Source of the DNA: Kalmusia sp. IMI 367209
Lineage: Eukaryota; Ascomycota; Dothideomycetes; Pleosporales; Didymosphaeriaceae
Assembly (NCBI GenBank): GCA_027946365.1
Contig: JAPEUQ010000023.1
Location: 124,001 to 188,000 of the forward strand
DNA length: 64,000 nucleotides
Direction: 5' to 3'
Under the pieces are notes generated by a model. The model was not told where the DNA came from. It did no database searches and saw nothing but the letters and a program-made list of their open reading frames with translations. Of this stretch, positions 48,179-58,829 are shown in pieces. Within the stretch, counting starts at the first letter, position 1. Each line of letters starts with the position of its first letter. Position numbers and translations under genes: made by a program.

Positions 48179-49501
48179 TTACGTGTATAACGTATACATA
48201 TCATATCCTACTCCAGCACAACAATGATACAAGAAAAGGATTGGGAACATACTGACATCTGCCATGATCTCAGAACATTCTTGTCCAAATAAGTGACGTC
48301 GTTGAACCTGATGGCGCCCAATTCGGAACAGACTCGAAGCCTCAAACCAGGCAGGCATCCAACACATGTGCCTCCAATCCGTCATGACAACCTCTGTTAT
48401 ATCAACAATTTTACTTTCCTTGTTTCGGACCACCTTTACTCGAATGTCTAGGATAGGTCGCATATGCGACAGTACAGGTCGACGATCCTTGTCTTCTACT
48501 TTATCAAGAAAGATTGATATCGCTTCTTGAAACAACCTCTTCTCATAGGGTTCGAGATCCTCCTCCCCAAGAAGTGCTCTATCCTTGGCAGTGGTAATTA
48601 CCGCTGTGTGTTGGATTCTGTCGACTAAAGTTTCGTAATTGAAAGGGCCATAGTTGTCGAAGTCTGAGGCTGGAGGATACTGGAGCGGTTCCATAGGGCG
48701 AAATCTCTTGCCTCCTACACGACCATAGTGTTCTGGGTCCTCGGCTTGTACACTACGCAGCCTCCGAATCTGCTCTGCATACATTTTGGCAACCTTGCGC
48801 ATTAGTGGATACTCTATGTCCTCCTGAATGCTTCTCAAAGGATTGCCTTCGAGGTATTCCATAATAACATAGTGATATATGGGTTTTTTGACTTCTTTTC
48901 CCAACCAAGTTTTCTCCACCCAACCTTTCTGGGACTTAAATTCTTCGTATGGATCTGCGTCCTGGTTCGCGAACGCGGCATACACCTTAGGAACTCGCAC
49001 AGTCGAATTTCTCTCCAGGTAAATAATATTCTCAGCTTCCTAGTAGAACGTCAGATGGTAATTTCGCTAGCATGAGAGATAAATTACCTGGATAAGATCC
49101 ATGTCAGCTCCGAATTTCACCAGATAAGGTCCTATACGAATTGAATCCAGATGGACATATGCGTCAGCACTAACAGCAAAAAGTTTAGCCCCATCTAAAG
49201 CTGGGAGTCGAAAGTTTTTTCTACGTTTCTTTTCAGAATTCATTGAATTTTCAAGTTCACCGGCCTTTTCAGCGGCAATTCTGGTAGCGATTTCAGCTAG
49301 CGTAGGCAGCGGCGTCTCGAAGGGTCCTTGGGCTTCATATGGGAACAGAGTCGTGTCGCATGTTAGATCTGAGAACACCTCACGAGCCTTCCTCTCTTTG
49401 TGGATCTTGCGGGCCGCATCGCTCCATGTTAGATCGTCGAGCGATCCGAAGTATTTCAGTGTTAGCTCTCGGGCCGTGGTGTTGGTCAAATCGATTGACA
49501 T
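48179..49501 (-). pseudogene. APH-like phosphotransferase with broken catalytic region
   Basis: A member of the large fungal aminoglycoside-phosphotransferase/choline-kinase-like family. The start is MSIDLTNTTA (ATG 49501); one intron at 49040-49087 (GTAATT...CTACTAG) is well formed. The N-lobe is present: nucleotide-binding lysine in GPYLVKFGAD and the following EAENIIYLE, then hinge YHYVIMEYLEGNPL. In the C-lobe the catalytic HxD/N motif is replaced by SHMRPILDIRVKV. Shifting the frame by one base around 48440-48470 gives a normal-looking HMDLS. A metal-binding DW motif (VMTDWRHM) and PAWFEAS follow, then the frame is lost. A normal continuation (GAIRFNDVTYLDKNVLRSW) lies one base over, beginning at about 48318. 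So there are two lesions, one compensated and one not. Sequencing error is possible for either. Confidence 0.65.
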
Positions 49502-50110
49502 GGTAGGGTAGGTAAATATTTGCAATGCAGGAGGACGATAGGGATAGGGAGGAGCGTTTCGAAAGAAATTACGATGCGAATGGAAACCGCTTTTATATAC
49601 ACTGGCGCCAAGAGAGAATACTAACGTTGTGTATGGAAATCGAACCCATTCGCATGTGGCGCTGCGGGGTTAAAAGAACTTACGCGTAGGTGGAGCCATG
49701 CACAAAAGAACTTCTATGCGGCGCTGTATCAAATCTACTCTTAATAAAGTCGCGACAGCCACCAATCTAAGAATCATGTTCACTCGGCGGGACTGATAGT
49801 CTGCGCACCATAGTTCAGATAGGAGATGACCAAGGTTCAACAATCTAGTGGGGGCTTGAGAGGGACTAAGTATAGTTTCATACACTTTCAGTGCCGTATG
49901 GTCGGATACCTCTTTACATCGATAACAACTACCAGAATGGACTACTTGGTAGCCTTCGCAAAACTGTACGAGTATAAAGGCTAAGACGTAGTCAGCAATG
50001 CAACTGCGCCTTATCTCTCAAATTGCCACAATCGTAAAGGCACCCCATTAGCTCCGCCGCGTACAAGTATCTGCGATCCGTTATAATAAATGTGGACAAA
50101 TGATCTATTC
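49502..50110. other. intergenic region
   Basis: Promoter side of the kinase-like pseudogene and 3' flank of the DUF3431 gene. No gene is supported. Confidence 0.6.
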
Positions 50111-51376
50111 TCAAAATCCATCTCCCTCATGCCACTCACGTCCAGCCTCCTTCGCCCGATTCCTTGGATCGTCCCCTCTCTCCCAAGCCTCCTGCTTGAG
50201 CTTGTTCACGACGATTCGTAAGCGCGATATCTCTCTTTTCAACGTTTCATCTTTGCCCGGATCCGGCTGCTCCATGCGCTGCGCCTCCTCAAATTTACCC
50301 TGATCCTTTGCCTCCTGTATGGCTCGGCCTTTGTCCACCCAGTCGTTCAGCTCGCGTTCTCGATCCTCCAATTCCCTCTTTGTCTTGAGGAAATCCTCGA
50401 ATTCTTTGTCGCCTCCGAAGCAGCTACCGAACTGGTCGCAGAAGCAAACGTGCTCTTTAGGACAGTACACGTTGCTTCCCGTGAAGACGAACTGCCAGAC
50501 GTACTCCCATATGCGACCGGACATGGAGTCAGCCAGCTTCGTCGAGAACAACCAGTTTCGGTACCAGAGGTATTGAGCATGCGGCTTGGCCTGGATGCGC
50601 TCACGGGAAAGAGCAAATTGTGCGCAGCATGGCTGTGCAAGTACAGCTGGCACCGGGTCGAGAGGAAAGAGCTCGCTCCATGATTTGGCCAGCAGGACTT
50701 CTTCCTGCTTGAAGACGTTCCTCTCCGTCTCGCCGGGATGCATCCAGTCGGGGCAGCCAGGGTACCAGTTGCATCGCATGTTGACGAAACCTTCTCTCCA
50801 CACGCGAGGGCGACTTAGCTTCTTCACCATATCAGCAGCATTGTGCCCGAGAATGTCGTCGTTATGCCAAGTATACTGGTGCGCATGCATGAAGATGGCG
50901 ACATCAGGTAGGTTATCATAGTTGTCGATAATCCACGACAGATATACCATGACCTCGTGGCCTTTGTTTTTAGGTGGATGGAGAGGTGCCATCGGGTCGT
51001 CAGCAACATAGATGGCCTTCTCCTGGTCTCCAAGCTCGTTTTGTATCCAGCTAACATCCTCGCGCTTGGTTTTTGCGATCACCAGCACTGAAGTGTAATT
51101 GTGGTCTCCCGGCAGTGGCGAGCCCGCTTTAAAATGCGGCTTAGGGTTCCAATTCGCAAAGTTCGGGTCGACGTGTCCGGGTGACTCTTCTTGACTGCTC
51201 GAGCTGTCCGGCTGCGCATGGTCCCCGAGACCTAGGTGCTGGGGCAAGCCTCGCCACGACTCTCCCGCTGTCCGGCTGGAATAGAGGAAGAGACAGAGGA
51301 GGACAACAGCCAGCCCTAGGAACGGGATAAGCTTCCGCTGGGTCATCACACCCAACGGGGGGAAGGAGTGCGCCAT
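50111..51376 (-). CDS. type II membrane protein, DUF3431 family
   Basis: A single exon of 421 residues. The ATG at 51376 gives MAHSFPPLGVMTQRK followed by one membrane segment (LIPFLGLAVVLLCLFLYSS), a type II layout typical of Golgi proteins; ATG 51346 is an alternative start. After a Ser/Pro stem, the luminal domain has blocks typical of the fungal DUF3431 family: VSWIQNELGDQEKAIYVADD, VMVYLSWIIDNYDNLPDVAIF, then MHAHQYTWHNDD, CNWYPGCPDW, and FALSRERI. A Cys-rich stretch (YCPKEHVCFCDQFGSCFGG) follows. The C-terminus is a charged coiled coil (about residues 330-410). The reaction is not established; family members look like glycosyltransferase-type proteins. Confidence 0.85.
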   Translation of the reverse strand: MAHSFPPLGVMTQRKLIPFLGLAVVLLCLFLYSSRTAGESWRGLPQHLGLGDHAQPDSSSSQEESPGHVDPNFANWNPKPHFKAGSPLPGDHNYTSVLVIAKTKREDVSWIQNELGDQEKAIYVADDPMAPLHPPKNKGHEVMVYLSWIIDNYDNLPDVAIFMHAHQYTWHNDDILGHNAADMVKKLSRPRVWREGFVNMRCNWYPGCPDWMHPGETERNVFKQEEVLLAKSWSELFPLDPVPAVLAQPCCAQFALSRERIQAKPHAQYLWYRNWLFSTKLADSMSGRIWEYVWQFVFTGSNVYCPKEHVCFCDQFGSCFGGDKEFEDFLKTKRELEDRERELNDWVDKGRAIQEAKDQGKFEEAQRMEQPDPGKDETLKREISRLRIVVNKLKQEAWERGDDPRNRAKEAGREWHEGDGF

Positions 51377-53110
51377 CGGCACGGAGAGTGTGCGTGGGGT
51401 CCGCGATACTGCCAGTGTCAGTGGCCGAAGCAACAAGACAACACGACGCTGTACTTCGGGGGCAGCTTACCTTAACAACGACGCTCGTCGCAACATGCGC
51501 GCGATTGTAGCGACGGGAGCGGTGACGGGAGCGGGTAGCAGATGCACATACGTCGCAGAATGCAGAATGCGCAAGATGACAAGGTAGCACAGTGGCCATG
51601 GTGATACAATATCCCTTTCGCAGCGTCGCACTCCGCCGCGCAAGTCCCACGGGTCGGAGGAGAAGCGTCGTCAGAATGCCCACATGCCTTGCGTCATGCA
51701 GTTGCTCTAAGCCTAGCACTAGTCACAATTGCGCTGTTAGTTACAGACTACATAAAAATCTGGACGTTCGAAGATCCTCTACCCGTTCAAAGGCGCCGTC
51801 CAGAAACGTTTCCTCAACCCTTCACCCGTTGATCAGGAAGATTGGGCGTCTGTCTGCTTTGGCATTTTCAAAGGAAATATGTGTTATTGTACGGTATACG
51901 GGGAATCCTGTTGCCGTCGCAGGGCCACCTAGCTGGTCGGCAAGGGCACAGTGACCATCACGCATGTGCAAAGCTTACAAGATTGACCTAAATATATTGC
52001 GAGATGCTAATCATCCATTGCAAAAAGCAACAGGATCACTCGAGCGGTCGTTGCCTACGAAGCATTTCAATCTACAGGTTGGCACTGTCTGGGGCAGTCT
52101 TGACACACTCCCATGCGCTGAGGAGGTGGCAGCCATCACAGCTACGTTCATATTCTCGCCACGAGACGTCGAGTCACTGCAGCTGGCTATACTGATAGGC
52201 GCTTCGAGGACGAAGACCCAAGCTCCTGCAGCGATCGCGCTGACATGCGGCCAATGGCGTCAGTTGCGAGAAGGCCACTCGCAACGTGACTGAAAAGGAA
52301 GGTTACACCAGCCTAGACGGTACCAGTCTGGATCAAAGGAAAGGGCAACGCACCTCACTTTACTGGTGATATTGGACTAGGGCTGCTATAAAGCAACGCG
52401 CAGCTGTGGGACCAGAAGAATGATTGCAAGAGCTAAATCACTCGGCGATCTCGGTGAAACCCGATAGATATCGACCATCACTTGCACCTGAATTCTGGCG
52501 AGATGTCGAGCACAGGCGGAAGATGTTGCCGCAATTACAGTTGTAGGTTTTGGATGTATCGGAGGGTGGATTTGGAACGCAAACCTTGATGGATCATGGG
52601 CGACGACAGTTGCTGCTGGCACAGTCGCTGTCATGGTGGAGCCAGAGATTGATATTGAAAGTATTTAGACAGTGCTGCAGGTGCGGGATGTGGTGACGAC
52701 TGATAGTTCTAACGTCCTGGATGCATCGAATGGGGAACATATAGAAGTACAATTTGGTTGTCGACGCAGATGAAGACGAATTGCGCACCCAATGCCAAGA
52801 CTTTTGTGGCATTGGGAACTTTACCGAAGAGTTGACACCGTTTCTCCTTAAGGAAATCCACCGAGTGCCGAGAACCGTGATGAGATGCTGTGGCGACAAG
52901 AGGGCAAACTATCGAGTATGCTACTTGCGCCGTGAACCATATTGAAGAACTTTTGTCGACTATATCCCCGAACTGTGATGTAAAGCCGTATTAAACCGTG
53001 CCGCCAGAAGTGTATAGGAGTACATGAGTGAAGGATCGAGGATCGTCGCCAAACCTGGGCATGTCAGGCATCTCAGAACCGTTTCGGCTCTGGCAGGGTC
53101 AGCAAGGTGT
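51377..53110. other. 1.7-kb intergenic region
   Basis: Promoter of the DUF3431 gene on the left, 3' flank of the Tra2-like gene on the right. Short open frames on both strands have no recognisable domain. No RNA gene or repeat seen. Confidence 0.5.
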
Positions 53111-54180
53111 CTAGCGAGAGTAGCGTTGTTCATCACCACGGTCCTCATATGGCCGACCTCCGCCATATGCGTCCTGGCGAGGAGGAGGAGCATCGCCATA
53201 TCCACCGGATCCACCAGTTGCTGGGGGCGGCGGGCGCTCGTTGTAATATCCTCCGCTTCCACCGCGGCGCTCCTCACGGCCACCATAGCGATCGTCTCGG
53301 GAGGCATAGCGATCGACACCACGCGAGCCGTAGTCATCTCGCTCACGGCGGTAGGGTCGATCTTCGTAGCGAGATCCTCGATAGCCATATCCGTAGTCGT
53401 CACGGCGACCCCCTCCGCTACCTCCGCCGCCGTAGCCACCACCTCCGTAACCACCTCCTCCGCGGCGGTCATCGTAGCGGTCCCCGTAGCGAGGGGGTCC
53501 TCCGCGGCCTCCGCGACCACCAAACTCTGATAGTCGTTAGCTTTCGCATATTAGAGGCTGGTCAGGATACGCACCACGCTTGGGCGGACCGTAGTATTTG
53601 CCCGGGGTTGGGGTTCGGGGACGGGCACGGCGAGCCTTCTCGATGCTCAGCGTCCTGCCCTGATGAACTTCGCCTTGGAGACCCTCCTTCGCAGCGTCGG
53701 CCTGGTCCGAGGTGACCATTTTGACGAAGCCAAAGCCGCGCGACTCTTTGGTGTGAGGATCACGCATGATGTTGCACTTCTCCACCTCACCGTACTTCTC
53801 GAACAGACGGCTGACCTCTTCCTCGGTTAGACTGGGGTGGATGCCAGTCACGAAGAGGTTGGAGCCGGGGTTGCGGCTATTGTCGTCGTCGTCGCCGCCA
53901 CGTGCCACCGGGGGCGGACCTCTGTGATGTGTTAGCCCAGGCGCGCGACGGTCTGAGAAGAATGCAGAATTACCGGCTATCGCGATCGATGGGAGAGGCG
54001 CTGCGGGCGCGCGAATCGTCCATGTCGCGACGGTCGCCGCGCGGGGACCTGCTGCGGTCGCGGTCGTAGCCACGGGGCTCATCTGCGCGTCGTGTCAGCA
54101 AGCTCGCGATGGGCGGCACGCAGAGCAGAGGACAAACCATCATAGCCGCGATGCTCAGACTCGTACTCCATCGAAGCCAT
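53111..54180 (-). CDS. Tra2-like RNA-binding protein (RS-RRM-RGG)
   Basis: Four exons (54180-54138, 54082-53974, 53921-53575, 53526-53111) give 304 residues. The short N-terminus has RS/RD dipeptides (DRDRSRSPRGDRR, SRARSASPIDRDSR). One RRM at about 62-140 has RNP2 NLFVTGI and RNP1 SRGFGFVKM. The C-terminal half is Gly/Arg/Tyr-rich with RGG and YGGGGYGG repeats. The layout matches transformer-2-type SR proteins that bind exonic enhancers in splicing; nuclear. The introns are 48-55 nt; the last joins CGTG to AGTTTGG, which restores the RGG frame. The long minus-strand open frame through the RGG region in another frame (Val/Ala/Thr-rich) is a shadow. Confidence 0.92.
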
Positions 54181-54871
54181 GTCGACGGATGGTGGGTCGG
54201 TGGAGGTGGGTGGTAGTCGCTGGAGATGCGGCTGGAAATTTTGGTGACTGATCGACGCTACGCAGCCGGCCGCAAGGGGTTCCCCAAAGTTCGCGCTAGG
54301 CGGCCGTGGAAGGGAGCGACGTTAGCTGGGAGGCCGGTGTGTGCACCAGGCTGGGGGGCGAGAGACGAGTGGAGAAACGGTGGCTGTTGGAGACAGGCGC
54401 GGCGAATTTATGGCTTTCGCAAGGACGAAAAACAGAAGCCGCGTTGGGTGAGGGAAAAGAGAACAAAGAAGGCAGCCACGCGAGCTGAAGTGAGGCAGCG
54501 GCGACAGGGGTCAGCGCGCGTCAGCAGTCCTGCGGGCGCCCTCCAAGCTTCGCCGCCGTCAGCCCTGTTTGTTTCGCATCGTTTTCGTGCACACTCGGTG
54601 GCTGTGCGCATGGTACGCTTACTGGCTGGATGAATGCGTGCAGGGCAAAGAATTGATTATACAAAAGTGTACCGCTGTGCGAGCTACACGTCCACGCTTA
54701 TTGTCCCGCTGTCCCATTGTACCGTGCTAACATATCGTCCCTCCAGGACAAGCGCGTCCAAACACGTCCAAACCCATACAAACCCTCCCAAACACCAACA
54801 CCAGCACACCGCAACGCATATAAAAAACAGTACTACACACGCTGGCACGACGTCCAAGCAGAGAAGACACG
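54181..54871. other. intergenic: Tra2-like promoter and NTO1 3' flank
   Basis: Both flanking genes are on the minus strand. GC-rich near the Tra2-like start. No additional gene is supported. Confidence 0.6.
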
Positions 54872-57800
54872 CTACCGAAAGCTCCGGTTCCTTTTGCGCT
54901 TGTTTCTCACCGTCTTCTGCACGTCGCCTGAGACAGCTGTTCCCGGAAGCATGGCCTCGGGATCTGCCAGTCCGTCCAGCTCGTCGTCGTCGAGCTCGCT
55001 CAATTCCTCGCTCATGTCTCGCAACACTTCTCTGCCGGTCCAACGCTCTTCGTAAACCGTCGTACCTTCAGGATCAAACTCCTTCATATACCAAGGTATA
55101 CCGCCGTGATGGATCGGACCCAGCAAGTCTTGATCCGATCCTGGTGGAGTTGGCGGCGCTGCGCGTACGTTGTCGGCTCTGACCTGATCTATATCCATCA
55201 TGTCAGAATCCATCGACACCTTTACAGTGCCTTGGGCTGATCGAGTAGCAATAGCTACCTCGTTCGCAGCTTCGTCTCGTGCAGGATGATGGTCTTCGGT
55301 AAGCTCCTCAGGTGTTGGCGCGTGAACGGTGGCCTCATTGCCTTTGCTCGCATCGAACCCTGCTCTCTGCTCAACTGCGGACACTTGCCCAAGCCGTTCA
55401 CTAACATTAGGCACCTCACTTTCTATGCTCTCTTGGACGCCATCCCCACCGGCTGAAGTAGGAGGTTGGGGATGCATTTTTTGGTCGAAGAGCGCCTCAA
55501 GGTTTGGCATCTCTCTCTCGAAGGGTCTACCCGCCAAGTCGGATTCTTTTTGCAATGCGTCATCGAACAATGGCTGGATGGCTTTGATGATACGCTTAGC
55601 TAGCTTCTTCTTCTCTTTTTGTTCGACTGTCAATGAGCTGTGCGCGACATCGCTAAGCTGGTGTTCGGCATTGGTTACGCTAGTAATTGTAGCGAAGCCG
55701 ATTACAGAGCTGAAGACGGCTGCCATATCTTCGCTGAAGACTTGAACAGATGTGTAATACATCTCGTCGAGTTTTGCCTGGATTTCCAATAGGCCTTCTT
55801 TGAAGACATCCTTGCCATCATACCTGCAACACGTCATTAGCGACAGTTTTGATATCCAGGACAACATACTTACATCGCAGCTCGTTCAAGAATTGGTTCG
55901 AGAAGCGGCGCAATGGGGAAATAGATGGAGTTGAGCAGATTCTTGAGCACCATGGCTTCCTTTAGCTTCTCAGCCTCGCGTCGCTTGACTTTTTCGCACA
56001 AGATGAGAATTGACTCCATGTCATCTTCTAGCCGCTCTGCGAATTGAATGCGGCGTTGGAGCCTCGGGCGACCGACAGCGCCCATGCCAGCAAAGTTGCG
56101 ACGAGTAATCTCCATGGATGAGAATGCGTCTAACTGAAGCTGCAGGCGCTTAATAAGAGCAGCTCCACGTCGAGCCTCTCGCTTCAACGTCCAGTATTTG
56201 CAAGCTTCCTGCACAAATTCCTTGCGTTTTCTAACATTGAATTTTATGAGCGCATTTTCCACATTGTGGTAAACAGCATGAGGTACCACAGGGGCACCAG
56301 ATGGAAGCCGCCAAGTCTTTATCGGCAGTCCTGCGCGTTTGCGTTTAGTTCCTGAGGCATCGTCCTCTTCTGGTGGTTCGACGGACGGAACGGGGTGTAC
56401 CGAGCCGATGGACAATGCGTAGGCCTGGCTATCACCCCAATGAACTTGACGCATCGTCTGTCGATAGAAGAATTTGGCTTCAGCCAACGCTCGGTCGACA
56501 TCATTCTCCCGTCGCCAGTCATGAGGGGAGTGCCTATCACAGTACGCTTTTAAGACACTTGCATCGAATAGGTTCTGAGACACCGAGGATTTCATGTTCA
56601 AGCAGAGCCGAGCCTTTCGGGCGCATGTCACATGAAAAGCCTCAAAGCAAGATTTGTGGCCACATTGAATGCATGCACCCATTTTTTGTTTGCAGATGTA
56701 GCAAGTCTAGTCTCAATTAGCAAACTTGACGTAGGCCGAGATGAGTTCCTTACCAGCTTCCAGCGCGTCTTAGGCACTTTTTCAACGTCTTGCACGGGCT
56801 CCTGGAAGGTCGCATTCGCCAGTGAGACCTCGGGTATCCACATAGCGCAGAGGAGATGTGCCCACTTCATGGCTGTGGTCTGTTTGAAGGCTCCATCTAT
56901 GTTTGGGCAGAAAATGCAACCCTATAAGTGTAAGCTAGATAACACGTAATGGGGAGCTTGAGCCCATACCGGCTGCTCACTAATGGGGGGTGCCACGTCC
57001 CACCAGTTGACATCGTCTGCATAGCCACTGCCCTTCCGGAATGAAAGGTACACCATAGCACTCTTGGTGCACTGCCAAATCGCAGCCATCGCAAAATACT
57101 ATGGCATTGGTGTTTTCACAGTCGCCGTCATCGCAAACAGCACACTTTGTGTCCTGCTCATCGCTTTGTCCTGCGGGCTCTCCATTCACGGCAGCTGCCG
57201 AGCTTGACCGAGGACGGTGCGTTTGTGGAGGTTTCGGGTTCGGTTTAGGTATGCCTGCTCTCAAGTTAGCCCGACGTGCTACGCTATTCAGATGGAGACA
57301 TCTATTACGTTTTTCTAAAGCGTGCCACTCCTTTTCAATTTGCGTAATCGTTACCTCGAATATCGCTGGCTTGATGGCCTCTACACCTTCTTCGCGTCTT
57401 TGCGCATTAATAGTCTCTAGCCAGCGATCGTCCTGTTCGTCCATGTCGTATTCCACACGGCCAACTGCGACTGCGCTAGAGCCATCGCCTTCTGAATGTA
57501 AAGTGAGGTCCAAGTCCTCTTCGATTGAGCCTTCAGGCACCCGAATCAAGGACTTTTCCGGTCTCGCGAATATCTCACTTTCTTGGTATCCTATGCTCGC
57601 CATCGTCCGGTCGACATAGTTGATCTTGACACCCTCACTTTCTTCGTATGCTTTGAAAGTCTCTACCTGGCGGATGGAGGGTTTTGGTAGATTGAGCTTT
57701 TCCTTTGGATTCATAGTTGGTAAAGGGTTGATGCGCGGCCGGGGCGGTGATCCTAGCCCATCCAACATGGAGCCCATCTTGCGAGGGGGGGTCGTCCCGG

Positions 57801-58412
57801 TCCCCGTCTCCTGGGGGTCGCCTGGCCACTGGCCGTGGGCGCATCTTGTGAAGCTTGTTGTGCGCGGACGCTCTCCAGCTGTGCAGACACGCCGCTGTCG
57901 ATGGCAAACTGTCCGGTAGAAGGCGTATCGGGTACGGAGCCTGGGGGACTTATGCCATCCACCTGGTCAGCGCTGAATATCGGAAGGTCCAAGTCGATGT
58001 CTAACGTCTGGTGAAACTCTTCCCACCCACGCTCCTCGCGCGGCTTGTAACCATCGTTTTGCGCCACTGCGGCGGCTACTGCGGCGGCCGAGCTGGATCG
58101 CGCTCCAGCTGGCTGCCTTTCGCGTCGAGGGCGAGAGTATGTGGGTGATGAGGGGAGAGGTAAGCCCTGTCGTTCGGCATTTGAGCGGCCGACGCGGCCA
58201 CGAGGTCCAGTGTAAGCGTAGCCACCCGGCCCTGTGCCGCCGACCGGGGTCTCGAGACCGTCCTCGTCGACGTATCTGCCTCCGCCGCCAGGCCCTCCGG
58301 GGATGTATCTGCGCTTCTTGATGGGCGGTGCCGAGTCAGAGATGGGTCGCTTCAGCGGTCGGCCGGAGCTTCTGATACGTGGTTTAGGAGGAGTTCCGGG
58401 TAACGGCGCCAT
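54872..58412 (-). CDS. NTO1: BRPF/Nto1-type PHD-finger scaffold of NuA3
   Basis: Scaffold of the NuA3/MOZ-type histone H3 acetyltransferase. The start is MAPLPGTPPKPRIR (ATG 58412). The N-terminus has an AT-hook-like RRRGPGRPP. An enhancer-of-polycomb-like segment (YDMDEQDDRWLETINAQRR) precedes PHD1 (CAVCDDGDCENTNAIVFC onward, CDGCDLAVHQECYGVPFI). After it come the zinc knuckle CIFCPN and extended PHD2 (KWAHLLCAMWIPEVSL, TCYICKQKMGACIQCGHKSC, FHVTCARKA). A helical region (LKNLLNSIYFPIAPLLE) sits where animal BRPFs have a bromodomain. Firm introns: 56707-56753 and 55824-55873. Two places do not read cleanly: the frame breaks at a C7 tract (57785-57791), and the PHD1-knuckle junction near 56922-57003 needs a non-obvious donor. 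Confidence 0.9.
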
Positions 58413-58829
58413 TGGAAGAATGTGGGTGGCTACCAAAGGTGGACGAAGGGCGCGCCCGTGGGTGAGGGACAAGGGCTCAAGGCGCGCGAGGTGGTCGGGA
58501 GGGGCAGCCCTTGCGCGGAAGTGCGATGCAGCCCAGCGGCGCCACGGGTCATCGGCCGTGTAGCGGAGGCAGCAGGCAGCGAGGCGTGCAGGGCGTGCGA
58601 GCGCGCAAAGGCGATGGGAATCCGCCGTGCTCTCCTGCCACGAGCGATGAGGTTGAGAGGGCACGCCCTGCGCTAGCCGGATAGGGGTTAGCCCGTTGCC
58701 GCGCGACGCTCTACCACAAACACCCCCACGGCGCGGTTCGCGAGTAGAAAGCTTTGTCCATTTCGGTCGACTACCTCGCTCCTGTCTAGGCTAGCTTTCT
58801 AGCTCCTTGGACACGATGTGTCTTTGTAG
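58413..58829. other. intergenic: NTO1 promoter and F-box/LRR 3' flank
   Basis: GC-rich next to NTO1, then AT-richer near the stop of the F-box/LRR gene. No gene recognised. Confidence 0.6.

Noticed and set aside
53024..53530. Plus-strand and minus-strand Ala/Val/Thr/Ser-rich frames over the Tra2-like RGG region.
   Set aside because: Shadows of the Gly/Arg-rich coding sequence; the RGG frame joins correctly to the RRM exon.
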